Below are positions 1 to 9,237 of a DNA stretch of 64,000 nt, in pieces. Each line of letters begins with the position of its first letter. Position 1 is the stretch's first letter. Below the pieces are notes generated by a model, which did not search any database, was not told the DNA's origin, and saw nothing but the letters and a program-made list of their open reading frames with translations. Source of the DNA: Allobosea sp. TND4EK4. Lineage in GTDB: Bacteria; Pseudomonadota; Alphaproteobacteria; Rhizobiales; Beijerinckiaceae. Both the position numbers and the translations under genes were made by a program. Where the stretch lies: assembly GCF_900156025.1 (NCBI RefSeq), contig NZ_FTMO01000001.1:620001-684000 (forward strand), given 5' to 3'.

Positions 1-2
1 GG

Positions 3-107
3 AACTATACCCAGTCGATCCGCCAGATCGGCGGGCTGATGGGTGGCCGGATGTTCCCGCTGACGCTCGACGGGCTGGAAGGGGCGATGCGGGTGCTGGC
101 GCGGTGA
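3..107 (+). CDS. C-terminal end of a truncated gene, function unknown
   Basis: An open frame runs from the window edge to TGA at 105-107 and encodes the last 34 residues of a protein (ending GAMRVLAR). It has the codon bias of the neighbours and no stop in frame. It contains a Gly-rich stretch (QIGGLMGGRMF) but no motif I can assign to a family. Its 5' part lies outside the window. The next gene starts about 46 bases downstream on the same strand, so the two could be cotranscribed. Confidence 0.5.
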   Translation, partial: NYTQSIRQIGGLMGGRMFPLTLDGLEGAMRVLAR

Positions 108-153
108 AGCCCGCCCCTTGACCGCCGAGCCGGTTCCGGCGGAAGAGCCGGGT

Positions 154-750
154 ATGACCGATCAAGACGACGATCTTCCGCCGCCGAGCTGGCGCCAGCG
201 CCCGAAGCCTGTCGGCTTCGAAATCGCGTACAAGCTGGACGGCGGCGTTCTGGAGATCGACCGGACACGCGCTGTGGACCGCGTCAGGCTGAGCGCGGTG
301 GAAGAGGTGCGCTTCCTCTACGCGCCGGGCAACATTTCATCGAAGGGCTACAAGACACGGTTGCGGCTCAGCGACGGCAGGACCGTCACCTTCGGCAACC
401 TCTCCTGGCGCTCGCTGACGGATATGGAGCGGGACGATGCGCGGTATCACCGCTTCGTCGCGGCGCTCTCGGCCGCGATCCTGCGCGCGAACCCGCGGGT
501 GCGATTCGTCGGCGGCCGGCCGCGCGCGCTCTGGATCGCGACGGCTGCGGTCGGAGCGCTGTCGCTGGGGATGCTCGCCTTCTTCAGCCTCAGCGCCTTC
601 CAGCGCGGCATGACCGGGGCGGGCCTGCTCGGCCTGCTGCTGCTGGCGGCGTCCTATTGGCAGGTCTGGCCGCTGATCAGCCTCAACAAGCCGCGCGACC
701 TCGCGCCCGGCGAGGTGCCGGACGCTCTGGTCCCCGGCCGCCCCCGCTAG
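154..750 (+). CDS. conserved hypothetical protein with two membrane helices
   Basis: Encodes 198 residues. I chose ATG 154 over the in-frame TTG at 118 because GGAAG lies 8 bases upstream of it. The first 130 residues are soluble and beta-rich in appearance, with a segment that reads like a small PH-like or bPH domain (LEIDRTRAVDRVRLSAVEEVRF). Two hydrophobic segments follow at about residues 130-150 and 160-180, then a short polar tail. The topology suggests an inner-membrane protein with a cytoplasmic N-terminal domain. I do not recognise a named family and assign no function. The following gene is on the opposite strand. Confidence 0.7.
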   Translation: MTDQDDDLPPPSWRQRPKPVGFEIAYKLDGGVLEIDRTRAVDRVRLSAVEEVRFLYAPGNISSKGYKTRLRLSDGRTVTFGNLSWRSLTDMERDDARYHRFVAALSAAILRANPRVRFVGGRPRALWIATAAVGALSLGMLAFFSLSAFQRGMTGAGLLGLLLLAASYWQVWPLISLNKPRDLAPGEVPDALVPGRPR

Positions 751-792
751 AACCCCGGGAAGGCGTGGCCGCTTTCGAATCGCAGCTCCGGC

Positions 793-1218
793 TCAGTGCC
801 TGACGACCAGCACCGAGCATTTGGCCCGGCGTACGATGGCCGAAGCGTTCGAGCCCAGCACATAGGAGAGCATTCCGGGCTCATGGGAGGCGACGATGAT
901 GAGGTCGGCGCCCGTGGCCTCGGCCTCGGCCAGCACCTCGCCCTGCACCGACCCCATCAGGACCTTGGCGGAGACTTGCTCGGCCGGAAGCTCGACCTTG
1001 GCGGCGATGTCGGCGAGTTGCTTCTCGGCATCCTGCTGCTGCTCGGCATCGAAATCGGCCGGCACGAATTCCATATAGGTCACGGGAACCAGCGAGCGGA
1101 CATAGACCAGCCGCACGATGCCGTTGGACGCCTTGGCGAAGGTGACGGCCGCCTCGATCGCCGGCTTCGCCATCTCCGGCTCGGCAAGATCGACGGGGAC
1201 CATGATGGACCGGTACAT
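793..1218 (-). CDS. universal stress protein, UspA family
   Basis: A single 141-residue Usp domain (alpha/beta Rossmann-like fold). It starts MYRSIMVPVDL, the typical first strand, and the C-terminal third carries the glycine-rich nucleotide loop (GMLSYVLGSNAS, about residues 114-126) followed by the last strand CSVLVV. Members with this loop usually bind ATP and act in stress tolerance; the exact target is not known. GAGGAG lies 8 bases upstream of the ATG, which supports the start. It is a lone gene. A degenerate dispersed repeat lies upstream at about 1312-1400. Confidence 0.92.
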   Translation of the reverse strand: MYRSIMVPVDLAEPEMAKPAIEAAVTFAKASNGIVRLVYVRSLVPVTYMEFVPADFDAEQQQDAEKQLADIAAKVELPAEQVSAKVLMGSVQGEVLAEAEATGADLIIVASHEPGMLSYVLGSNASAIVRRAKCSVLVVRH

Positions 1219-1311
1219 GACAAGCTCCTCAAGCTGGTTGCTTCAAGCAGTATCGAGATTGCCTGTCCTGGCGCCTTGATCCAACGCAAATCGTGGCTTG
1301 CTGAGACAGCC

Positions 1312-1400
1312 CGTCATCGCGAGCGCCGCGAAACGCTCGAGGAGCACCGGCTGCGACGGTGAGCCCAGCGCTTCTGGATTGCGTCGTCGCTCCGCTCGCC
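1312..1400. repeat. degenerate dispersed palindromic repeat
   Basis: Begins CCGTCATCGCGAGCG and continues with TGGATTGCGTCGTCGCTCCGCTCG, the pattern of a repeat common in rhizobial genomes (CGTCAT-GCGAGCG ... TGGATTGC-TCGTCGCTCCGCTC). The right half has decayed, so the end is approximate. It lies between the stress protein and the ferredoxin gene and overlaps no real coding sequence. Confidence 0.5.
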
Positions 1401-1457
1401 GCTGGATGCCTGGTCGCTCCGCTCCGCGCAAAGCCGGGGATCCGGCCGAAGCCTCGT

Positions 1458-1778
1458 TCAGCCCTGTCGCTCGGGCGTGCGCACCACGAGTCCATCGAGC
1501 TCCGCCTTGATGCGGATCTGGCAGGAGAGGCGCGAATTCGGCCGGACGTCGAAGGCGAAGTCCAGCATGTCCTCTTCCATCGGCTCAGGGGTGCCGGTCT
1601 TTTCGACCCAGGCCTCGTCGACATAGACATGGCAGGTGGCGCAGGCACAGGCGCCGCCGCATTCGGCCTCGATGCCCGGCACTTCGTTGCGAATCGCCGT
1701 TTCCATCACGGTCGCGCCGATGTCGCCATCGACCGTGCGGCTCTGCCCATGGGCGTCGATATAGGTAATCTTCGGCAT
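1458..1778 (-). CDS. 2Fe-2S ferredoxin, adrenodoxin/FdxB type
   Basis: Encodes 106 residues, the usual size of an adrenodoxin-class ferredoxin. Cluster ligands are C40, C46 and C49 (C-x5-C-x2-C in [12 protein letters not shown]) plus C86 in RLSCQI. The acidic helix between them ([14 protein letters not shown]) is the usual partner-docking surface. Such proteins carry electrons to cytochrome P450s, ring-hydroxylating oxygenases or Fe-S assembly; no partner is encoded nearby, so the partner is unknown. GGAG sits about 7 bases upstream of the ATG. It is monocistronic as far as the sequence shows. Confidence 0.93.
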   Translation of the reverse strand: MPKITYIDAHGQSRTVDGDIGATVMETAIRNEVPGIEAECGGACACATCHVYVDEAWVEKTGTPEPMEEDMLDFAFDVRPNSRLSCQIRIKAELDGLVVRTPERQG

Positions 1779-1896
1779 GTCGGACTCCGGCGAAACCGCT
1801 GCGCCCTGCCCTACCCTCCCGGGAGTAGGCCGCTACGGTTCCTCGGCTTAGAGCATTTCGAAGCGGCGCGGAACGTCCGGCCGCGCGAGGCCGCCC

Positions 1897-2235
1897 TCAG
1901 GCGGCGCAATCGAAGCGGCGGATTTCGGCGCGGGCCTCGGCGGCCGCCAGCGCGAGCGCGTCCATCGCCGACTCGGCGCGGCGCAGATCGGTGGCGGTCA
2001 GACTCGTCTCGATCAGGTCCGCGGCTTCGGCGACCTGCCAGGCGCCGATCGCACGGGCGGCTCCTTTAAGGCTGTGGGCGGCGTCGATGCGGGCCTTCGG
2101 GTCGGCGCTGGCATGGATGGTGCGCAGATGGGCCACGCATTGCTGGGCGAAGAGCATCAGCAATTCGCGCTCGAGTGACTGATCTCCACCGGTCTGGCGG
2201 GCGAGATGGTCGATATCGATCGGCTTTTGGGGCAT
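1897..2235 (-). CDS. Hpt (histidine phosphotransfer) domain protein
   Basis: A 112-residue stand-alone Hpt domain. The phosphorylatable histidine is H54 in AHSLKGAARAIG, which matches the family pattern HxLKGxAxxxG. Such proteins shuttle phosphate between a hybrid histidine kinase and a response regulator. No kinase or regulator is adjacent; the SSS-type kinase at the far end of the window is too distant to link. The ribosome site is weak. Upstream lies a 270-base region shared with the divergently oriented GPR-like gene. Confidence 0.85.
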   Translation of the reverse strand: MPQKPIDIDHLARQTGGDQSLERELLMLFAQQCVAHLRTIHASADPKARIDAAHSLKGAARAIGAWQVAEAADLIETSLTATDLRRAESAMDALALAAAEARAEIRRFDCAA

Positions 2236-2505
2236 GAAGATGACTCAGGGAGAACGCTGGAACGCAGGTCGGGCAGGCCGCGGCGGCGGCCTTTCCTCAT
2301 TCTAGAAGCGCCTCGATGGTGAATGAGGCGTTAACGACGTTTGTGAATCGAGCGCTCAAATGGGTTTCCAAGGGTTGGGGGCTCCACTACCCTTCCAATT
2401 GGTAAACGATGGGCGCAGTGTCCGCGTCCGCTCCAGTCAGAGGCGGCTGGACGGACCGCGGCGGGCGTTGGCGGCCATCCGGAAGTAGCGTTGCGAGGCG
2501 GCATC

Positions 2506-5500
2506 ATGAATCGACCGAAGAAGCTCCAGGATCCCACTGAAGCTGCGATGTCGGCCATCGAGGAGGCACTGCGCCTCGAGCAGCCCCAGGGCGCGACGGA
2601 GACTCCAGTCGAAACCGAGCCGCGGATGCCCGCGACAAGCGCGGACGATCTCAAGCTGGAGATGCCCCGCGTCGAGCCTGCAGCCGCTCCGCTCGCCCCG
2701 CCTCCGGCCACCCCGGCCCCGCCGCGCGCGACGATCGCGCCCGATACCAGCCGCGTCGCCAATGACGACCGCCGCGATTCGAGCTCGCTGGTGCAGGCTT
2801 TTTCGGTGCGCCCCTCGCGCAAGCCCTATTGGTTCGCCGGCCTTGCCTCGGTCGCCTGGCTCGGCGGCGCGGCCTTCGTGCTGCTTCACCGCTTTGGCTC
2901 CTTCAGTGACGGGCTGCCCGCGCCTGTCGCCGCCTTCGGCATTGGCGAATGGACGCTGCTCGCGCTGGCGACCGGTGCGCCGGTGGTCTTCTTCTTCGTG
3001 CTTGCCGCCCTTTATCGCCGCACGCAGGAGATGCGCCTGATCTCGCGCGCCATGACGGAGGTCGCGCTGCGACTCGCGGAGCCCGAGGTCGCGGGCGCGG
3101 ATTCCGTCCTGTCCCTCAGCCAGACCATCCGCCGCGAGGTCGCGGCGATGGGGGATGGCATCGAGCGCGCCGTAGCGCGCGCCGGCGAGCTGGAAACCAT
3201 CGTTCGAGGCGAAATCTCGACGCTCGAACGTGCCTATGCCGACAACGAGATCCGCCTGCGCTCGCTGATCGACGAGCTGATCACGCAGCGGGAGGCCGTC
3301 GTCGGCAATGCCGAGCGGGTCAAGCTGGCGATCAGCGGTGCCCATGAGGGCCTCGCCAAGGATCTCGACAGCGCCAGCCGTGCCATCGCCGACGCCGTCA
3401 CCCAGGCGGGCGACCGCGTTACCGGCTCGCTGGGCGCCAAGGGCGACCAGATCACCCAGGCGCTCGGCCGCGCCGGCGAGCGCATGATCGAAGAGATCAG
3501 CGGCCGCAGCACGGATCTCGTGGAACGTCTCCAGGTCACGTCCGGCGAAGTGTCGGAGCGCCTGGCGGGCGCCAGCGAAAACCTCTCCACCATGCTGGAC
3601 GGCCGGGCGCAGGAAATCGCGGCCTCGCTGGAAAAGACCGGCGCGACGATCACCGGCGGGCTCACTGCAGAGGCGCAGAACGTCACCCGCGCCATCAGCG
3701 AGACCGGGACTCAGATGGCCGAGACGCTGGCGGCCCGCGTCGAGACGGTCAACGACACTCTGAAAATGACCGGCGAGACGCTGGCGAAGGACATCTCCGA
3801 GCGCGGAGCCGAGGCCGCCGAGCGCTTCGAGACCAGCAGCCGCAGCATGGTCTCCCTTATCGAGAGCCAGAGCGAAGCCCTGCAGAAGCGCCTCTCGGAG
3901 GCCGGCGAGGCGCTGCGCAGCGCGCTGTCGGACGAGGGCGAGAGCGTCACCACCCGCCTTGCCGAGGTCGGCCGCGGCGTCAACAGCCTGCTCGCCCGCC
4001 AGAACGAGGCGATCACCACCCGTCTCAGCGAGGTCGGCGAGACGATCGGCGCGAGCATCGGCAGCCATGGCGAGACGCTGGTCGGCCGGCTGAACGAGAC
4101 GGCGCGCACTGTCGACGACGTGCTGCGCGAGCGCAGCGAAGCAATCATCCTGCAGGTCACCGATGCCGGCGAGACGCTCGGCACCACCGTCGAGCGCCAC
4201 GGCGAGGCGCTGACCGGCCGGATCACCGAGGTCGCGGACCGGGTCAACGGCTTGTTCAACGAGCATGGCGGCAAGCTGGTCTCCCGCCTCAACGAGACCG
4301 GCGAGACGGTGCATGGACTGCTGGATCGGCAGGCGGATGCGCTGGTCGGCCGGGTGTCGGGCGCGGGACAGGACCTCGCCCGCATCGTCGGCGAGCAGAG
4401 CGACAGCGTCGTCGCCCGTGTTTCGGGCGCCGGCGCGGACGTCGCGAAGCTGCTGGAGGAGCGCAGCGAGGCCCTCGTCGCCAGCGTCTCCGGCGCAGTG
4501 AATGCGGTCGAGACGCGCCTGCGCGACGAGAGCGACGTGCTGGTCGGCCGCCTCAGCCAGGCGGGCCAGGAGGTCAGCCGTGTCGTCAGCCATGAGAGCG
4601 AGCGGATGATCGCCGGTCTGACCGAGACCGGCGAGCGCGTCAGCGCCCTGCTCGAGGAGCAGTCCGGCGCGATGACCGTGAAGGTTTCGCAGGCGGGCCT
4701 CGAGATCAAGGACCTCCTCGGCGAGGAGAGCCAGGCGGTCGCCGCCCGCATTGCCGATGTCGGCCGCTCCGTCCACGGCATCCTGTCGGAGCGCAGCGGC
4801 GCCCTGATCAGCCGCCTCGCCGAGACCGGCGAAAGCATCGACCAGAAGCTCGACGAGCGCGGCCTTGCCCTGGCCAACCGGATCACCGGCACCGTCGAGA
4901 GTGCGCGCGCCGCGCTCGAGGAGCAGCAGGCGGCCTTCCTCGCCAGCGTCGGCGAGACCGGCGACAAGGTCGCCGGCCTGCTCGACGGGCAGCGCGAGAC
5001 TTTGGTGCGTGGGCTCGCCGAAACCGGCCGCGAGGTCCACAGCATGCTGGGTGAGCAGAGCGAGGAACTCGCTCGCCGCATGAATGACGCGACGCGCAGC
5101 CTCGCCACAACGATCAACGTCGATGGCCGACAGGTCGCCGACCGCGTCTCGGCCGCGACGCAGGAATTGCGCGAGACCTTCACCGTGCATGCCGATGAGG
5201 CGCGCACGATGCTCGCCGGCACCGGCCGCGAGATCGTGATGGCGCTGACCCAGCAGGGCGGGCGCGTCAACGAGGCCCTGTCGGCCAACGCCGAGTCGAT
5301 GCTGCGCTCGGTCGAGGGCCGCGCCCAGGCGCTGACGGAAGCTCTCGCCAGCCGCCATGACGCACTGATCAAGCTCTTCGACGAGCGCGGCGGCGCCATC
5401 GAGTCGACGCTGGGCGCTCGCATCGCGTCACTCACCGAGCTGTTCGACTCGCAGGGCCGTGTCGTCGAGACCGGGCTTGCGGAACGCCTGGCTGTGTTCG

Positions 5501-8430
5501 AGGACCTGATCGTCGAGAAGGGCGGCGCCCTGACGGCGAAGATCTCGGTCGACGCCCGAGCTCTGACGGAAGCGCTGAACACCGGTATCGCGCAGGTCGA
5601 GAAGCTGATCTCGGAAGACGGCGTCACGCTCGCCGACAAGGTCGGCACCCGCGCGCTGGAAGCGGCGGAGTTGCTCGCCCATCGAACCCGCCAGGCAGCG
5701 GATTCGATGGAAGACCAGATCAAGCTGTTCGAGGAGCGCTCCGGCGCGAAGAGCACCGAGATCGCCGGTGCCCTCGACAACCTCATCGCCCGCATGGATG
5801 GCAGCCTGGGCGCCCGCGCCACCGCCCTGAACGAGGCGCTGGTCGAGCGGACGGTCGACATCGCCCGCGTGCTCGCCGAGGGCGGCCGCGAGGTCACCCG
5901 CGCGCTCGCGGCCAAGGCCGACGAGATCGGCGAGGTCGTCACCTCCAAGAGCGAATCGCTGACCCGCACGCTCTCGGACAAGGCCGACACGATCAACGCC
6001 ACGCTCGGCGGCCGTGCGCTGCAGATCGCCGATACGCTCGACCAGAGCGTGGCGCGCTTCGAGGACCGCGTCGTCGGCCGGCTCGACACCGTCTCCCATA
6101 CGCTCGACACCCGTGGCGAAGAGATCGCAACCGCCCTGCAAGGTCGCTCGGAAGCGATCGCGGCCGCGCTCGCCGAGCGGGCGCAGGAACTGCGGACCCT
6201 GTTCGACGTCAACGGCAACGGCGTCGTCTCGGCGCTGGCGGAGCAGAGCGAGGCGATCGCCGCCGCACTCGACCAGCGCGCAGAGCATCTGCGCACCCTG
6301 TTCGACGACCGGGGCCTCGGCATCGTCGCCGCGCTCGGCCGCCGCGGCGACGCGATCTCGCAGGCGCTCGACCAGCGCAGCGAGCAGTTGCGCGTCCTGT
6401 TCGAGGACAAGGGCACGGGCATCGTCGATGCCCTGCGCGCCCAGGGCCTGTCCGTCACCAGCACGATCGAGCAGCAGACCGATGCGCTGCGTGCCCTGCT
6501 CGACGCCAAGAGCGACGGCTTGGGCGACAAGCTCGGCCATCACGGGGAGGCCATCTCGTCGATCATCGACGAGCGGACGGACGCGCTGCGCGCGGTGTTC
6601 GACAGCAAGGGCAGCGGCATCATCGAGGCCTTCAACGAGCGCGGCGAGGCGATCTCGGCCGAACTCGCCAGCGTCGGCGACAGCGTCGTTCGGGCACTGC
6701 AGAGCCGGGGCGATGCCATCATCACCGGCGTCCGCGACCGCGGCTTCGCGATCGCCAATGCGGTGGAGAGTTCCTCGAAGGAGTTGCGCGAGACGCTGGA
6801 AAACGGCTCGCGCCAGTCGATCGAGGCGCTGGTCGGCACCAACGAGCAGCTTCGCGAAGAGCTGGGCGGCATGCTCGGGCGCCTCGGCGAGGCCAACAAG
6901 CTGATGCAGCAGATCGTCAACGGCGCGAACCGCAATCTCGCCGCCGTCGAGAGCAGCCTGTCGACCCGCGTCGGCGAACTGCAGGGCGTGATCGGCACCG
7001 TCATGGAAGAGGCCAATCGCACCTCGCAGCAGGTTTCGGCGCAGATTGCCGAGCTCAAGAGCTTCTCGGAAGGCACGCTGCGCGAGGCGGCCGCTCTCGC
7101 CGAGCGGATCGGTGACGGGAGCACCACGCTCGACGACGCCTCGCAGGCGGGCGCAGCCGCGCTCGGCGCGGTTCTCGGCCGGCTGGAGCAGGTCGAGGCA
7201 CGGGTCGGCAAGACGCTCTCCGAGCGCCGTGAGGCGCTTGAGCATCTGCATGGCCTGATCGGCAGCCGCACGGACGATGTCGAGGCGATCACGCGCTCCT
7301 TCGCGCAGATGATCGACGAGTCGCTCGGCACCGCCGAGGCGCGGGCGCGCCAGATCGGCGCCGTCCTGTCGGACTCGGCCGAGGCCACGACCGGCGCCAT
7401 CGCCCAGCAATTCGAGACGATCCGGGCGGCAACCGGCCAGGAGCGCGAGCGCACTGCCGAGGCGCTGCGTGCGGCCTACTCGGAGGTCACCGCGGAGATC
7501 GGCGGCGAACTCGCCAAGGTCACCGAGCGCTTCCAGAAGGCGGCGCAGGACATGCGGGGCGTCACCGCCGGGATCCAGCGCGAGCTGGAGGTCACGCGCG
7601 CCGAGCTGAAGCGCGGCGTGCTCGAAATGCCGCAGGAAGCTCAGGAATCGACCGCTGCGATGCGCCGCGTCGTGGCCGAGCAGATCAAGGCGCTGAACGA
7701 TCTCACCGAGATCGTCACCCGCGCCGGGCGCCGCGGCGATGTCTCGCTGCCGGTCGACCAGGCCCCGCGCCGGCCGGCGACCGCCGCCCTTGCGCAGCCT
7801 GCCCCGGCAGCGCCCGCCTTCGTTGCCCCCGCACCCCAGCCGCAGCAGCTCGCGGCCGAGGAGCCGCTGTTGAGGCCCTCGCTCGATGCAGCGCCCGCGC
7901 CCGCTCGGACGGATGCTGCCCCGCAGCGCGTAGAGGCGAAGCCGGCATCGCGCCCGGCTCCAGCCGTGGAGACCGCCCGGCGTCAGCCGGAGCAGCAGCA
8001 GCCCGGCAAGGCGGGTTGGCTCTCGGACCTGCTGACCCGCGCCTCGCGGGAGGACAAGGCGCCGGAGACGTCGAAGCCGACTGCACATTCGATCGAGAAG
8101 CTCGATTCGCTCTCTGTCGACATCGCCCGGATGATCGATCATGACGCGGCGGTGGAGCTGTGGGATCGCTACAAGCGCGGCGAGCGCAACGTGTTCACCC
8201 GGCGGCTCTACACGCTGCAGGGCCAGCAGACCTTCGACGAGATCCGCCGCAAATACCGGCGCGATACCGAGTTCAAGGACACGGTGGACCGTTACATCGA
8301 CGAGTTCGAGCGCCTGCTCGGCGAAGCCGCGAAGGACGACCGGGACTCGATGGTGGCGAAGACCTATCTCACATCGGAAACCGGCAAGGTCTATACCATG
8401 CTGGCCCATGCCAGCGGGCGCTTCGAATAA
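2506..8430 (+). CDS. giant coiled-coil membrane protein, GPR/RgsE (growth pole ring) homologue
   Basis: Encodes 1974 residues. ATG 2506 is preferred over TTG 2491 because GAGG lies 7 bases upstream. Order of parts: an acidic, Pro-rich N-terminus; two membrane helices at about 109-128 and 149-169; a helical linker; 51 consecutive 22-residue repeats plus one 11-residue half repeat at residues 313-1445 with no change of register; more coiled coil to about 1740; an Ala/Pro-rich linker to about 1858; and a compact charged C-terminal domain (1860-1974, with RRKYRRDTEFKDTVDRYIDEF). Size, the two N-terminal helices and the apolipoprotein-A-like 22-mers match GPR of Agrobacterium and RgsE of Sinorhizobium, inner-membrane proteins that form a ring at the growth pole. 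The assignment rests on architecture and not on alignment. A strong terminator follows at 8453. Confidence 0.85.
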   Translation: MNRPKKLQDPTEAAMSAIEEALRLEQPQGATETPVETEPRMPATSADDLKLEMPRVEPAAAPLAPPPATPAPPRATIAPDTSRVANDDRRDSSSLVQAFSVRPSRKPYWFAGLASVAWLGGAAFVLLHRFGSFSDGLPAPVAAFGIGEWTLLALATGAPVVFFFVLAALYRRTQEMRLISRAMTEVALRLAEPEVAGADSVLSLSQTIRREVAAMGDGIERAVARAGELETIVRGEISTLERAYADNEIRLRSLIDELITQREAVVGNAERVKLAISGAHEGLAKDLDSASRAIADAVTQAGDRVTGSLGAKGDQITQALGRAGERMIEEISGRSTDLVERLQVTSGEVSERLAGASENLSTMLDGRAQEIAASLEKTGATITGGLTAEAQNVTRAISETGTQMAETLAARVETVNDTLKMTGETLAKDISERGAEAAERFETSSRSMVSLIESQSEALQKRLSEAGEALRSALSDEGESVTTRLAEVGRGVNSLLARQNEAITTRLSEVGETIGASIGSHGETLVGRLNETARTVDDVLRERSEAIILQVTDAGETLGTTVERHGEALTGRITEVADRVNGLFNEHGGKLVSRLNETGETVHGLLDRQADALVGRVSGAGQDLARIVGEQSDSVVARVSGAGADVAKLLEERSEALVASVSGAVNAVETRLRDESDVLVGRLSQAGQEVSRVVSHESERMIAGLTETGERVSALLEEQSGAMTVKVSQAGLEIKDLLGEESQAVAARIADVGRSVHGILSERSGALISRLAETGESIDQKLDERGLALANRITGTVESARAALEEQQAAFLASVGETGDKVAGLLDGQRETLVRGLAETGREVHSMLGEQSEELARRMNDATRSLATTINVDGRQVADRVSAATQELRETFTVHADEARTMLAGTGREIVMALTQQGGRVNEALSANAESMLRSVEGRAQALTEALASRHDALIKLFDERGGAIESTLGARIASLTELFDSQGRVVETGLAERLAVFEDLIVEKGGALTAKISVDARALTEALNTGIAQVEKLISEDGVTLADKVGTRALEAAELLAHRTRQAADSMEDQIKLFEERSGAKSTEIAGALDNLIARMDGSLGARATALNEALVERTVDIARVLAEGGREVTRALAAKADEIGEVVTSKSESLTRTLSDKADTINATLGGRALQIADTLDQSVARFEDRVVGRLDTVSHTLDTRGEEIATALQGRSEAIAAALAERAQELRTLFDVNGNGVVSALAEQSEAIAAALDQRAEHLRTLFDDRGLGIVAALGRRGDAISQALDQRSEQLRVLFEDKGTGIVDALRAQGLSVTSTIEQQTDALRALLDAKSDGLGDKLGHHGEAISSIIDERTDALRAVFDSKGSGIIEAFNERGEAISAELASVGDSVVRALQSRGDAIITGVRDRGFAIANAVESSSKELRETLENGSRQSIEALVGTNEQLREELGGMLGRLGEANKLMQQIVNGANRNLAAVESSLSTRVGELQGVIGTVMEEANRTSQQVSAQIAELKSFSEGTLREAAALAERIGDGSTTLDDASQAGAAALGAVLGRLEQVEARVGKTLSERREALEHLHGLIGSRTDDVEAITRSFAQMIDESLGTAEARARQIGAVLSDSAEATTGAIAQQFETIRAATGQERERTAEALRAAYSEVTAEIGGELAKVTERFQKAAQDMRGVTAGIQRELEVTRAELKRGVLEMPQEAQESTAAMRRVVAEQIKALNDLTEIVTRAGRRGDVSLPVDQAPRRPATAALAQPAPAAPAFVAPAPQPQQLAAEEPLLRPSLDAAPAPARTDAAPQRVEAKPASRPAPAVETARRQPEQQQPGKAGWLSDLLTRASREDKAPETSKPTAHSIEKLDSLSVDIARMIDHDAAVELWDRYKRGERNVFTRRLYTLQGQQTFDEIRRKYRRDTEFKDTVDRYIDEFERLLGEAAKDDRDSMVAKTYLTSETGKVYTMLAHASGRFE
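3442..6840 (+). repeat. 51.5 tandem diverged 66-bp units coding 22-residue repeats
   Basis: Within the GPR-like gene, 3399 bases divide exactly into 51 units of 66 bases and one 33-base half unit (SENLSTMLDGR). A typical unit is SEALQKRLSEAGEALRSALSDE. Units share hydrophobic positions and a small residue or Ser/Gly at the unit start but are strongly diverged in sequence. The exact register over 1133 residues indicates selection on repeat length, as in apolipoprotein-type amphipathic helices. Confidence 0.9.
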
Positions 8431-8452
8431 GCGCCCTGCCCTCACCGACAAG

Positions 8453-8479
8453 AAAGGCCGCCCCGAAGGGCGGCCTTTT
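8453..8479 (+). terminator. rho-independent terminator after the GPR-like gene
   Basis: Stem AAAGGCCGCCC / GGGCGGCCTTT with loop CGAA and a short T run. It lies 22 bases past the stop codon of the giant gene. The A bases at the left foot mean it could also stop transcription of the minus-strand gene that ends at 8530. Confidence 0.85.
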
Positions 8480-8529
8480 GCATTTTGGAGCCCGGCATCC
8501 TTCTTGAGGCGCCTGGGGCCTTCACGCAC

Positions 8530-9237
8530 TCAGGCGGCGGCCGGCATCCGGATCTCGCCCCCCTGCACGAAGAAGGCCTTGTCGAACAGGCCGGTCTCGA
8601 CGGGATTCGGCAGGCGCAGATCGCCGAGATCCGGAAACGGCTTGGTCGCGGGATCGTAGCGGCGGTCGATCTGGGAGAGGAAGACCAGAACCACCCCCTT
8701 GGCCCGCGCGAACGTCCTGAGGCTGCGCAACTGCTGGTCAAGGACCGGCTTTTCGCGCCTCTGATCGAGCAACTGCAGATAGTCGACGATAGCCACAGAG
8801 CCGGAAGGCGCGAAGCCCAGTGCGCCTTCGATATGATCCGCCGCGATCAGATCGGAGCCGTCGAAATGCAGAAGCGCATTCGCCGGCGGAGCGATGCCGA
8901 GCAGCTTCAACCGGCTCTCGAAATCGGCCAGCGTGTATTCCAGCGAGAAAAAGAAGCTGCGGCGACCGGATCGGCTTGCTTCGATGGCGAGCAGGATGCC
9001 CGCGACCGTCTTGCCTTGTCCCGGCCGGCCTGCGAGCAGCACCATCTCACCAGGGCTGAGGGACCCAAGCAATGCGCCGGCCATGTCGGCGGGATTTCGC
9101 GCGACGAGCAGGCTCCAGTTCCGATAGCCCTCCGCAGCGGCAATGCGGTCGAGCGCCTGATGCAAGGGAATCTGCTCCTTGCGGTGCAGCGCCCTGGCCT
9201 TGCGTTTGAGATGATGAATCGATGCGGACAGCGTCAT
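8530..9237 (-). CDS. stand-alone RecA-fold ATPase related to the DnaB C-terminal domain
   Basis: Encodes 235 residues. Residues 8-45 form a short helical motif (LHRKEQIPLHQALDRIAAAEGYRNWSLL) that I have seen in other rhizobial proteins but cannot name. Then a P-loop GRPGQGKT (70-77), Walker B VAIVDYLQLL (148-157) and a sensor strand VFLSQIDRR follow, the order found in DnaB-type helicase ATPase domains. It lacks the DnaB primase-binding N-terminal domain and is about half the length of a replicative helicase, so it is not the cell's DnaB. Annotation pipelines may call it DNA helicase. The true substrate is unknown. It ends in the direction of the terminator at 8453. Confidence 0.75.
   Translation of the reverse strand: MTLSASIHHLKRKARALHRKEQIPLHQALDRIAAAEGYRNWSLLVARNPADMAGALLGSLSPGEMVLLAGRPGQGKTVAGILLAIEASRSGRRSFFFSLEYTLADFESRLKLLGIAPPANALLHFDGSDLIAADHIEGALGFAPSGSVAIVDYLQLLDQRREKPVLDQQLRSLRTFARAKGVVLVFLSQIDRRYDPATKPFPDLGDLRLPNPVETGLFDKAFFVQGGEIRMPAAA

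Noticed and set aside
3442-6840. CRISPR-like or satellite array
   Set aside because: The 66-base periodicity is strongly diverged at DNA level and in frame with one coding sequence; there are no constant repeats with unique spacers.
2437-8529. Three very long minus-strand open frames (over 900 residues each) opposite the GPR-like gene
   Set aside because: They mirror the 66-bp repeats in a GC-rich gene with no stop codons on the other strand; their translations are low-complexity Arg/Ala/Ser or Leu/Arg/Gly-rich without family features.
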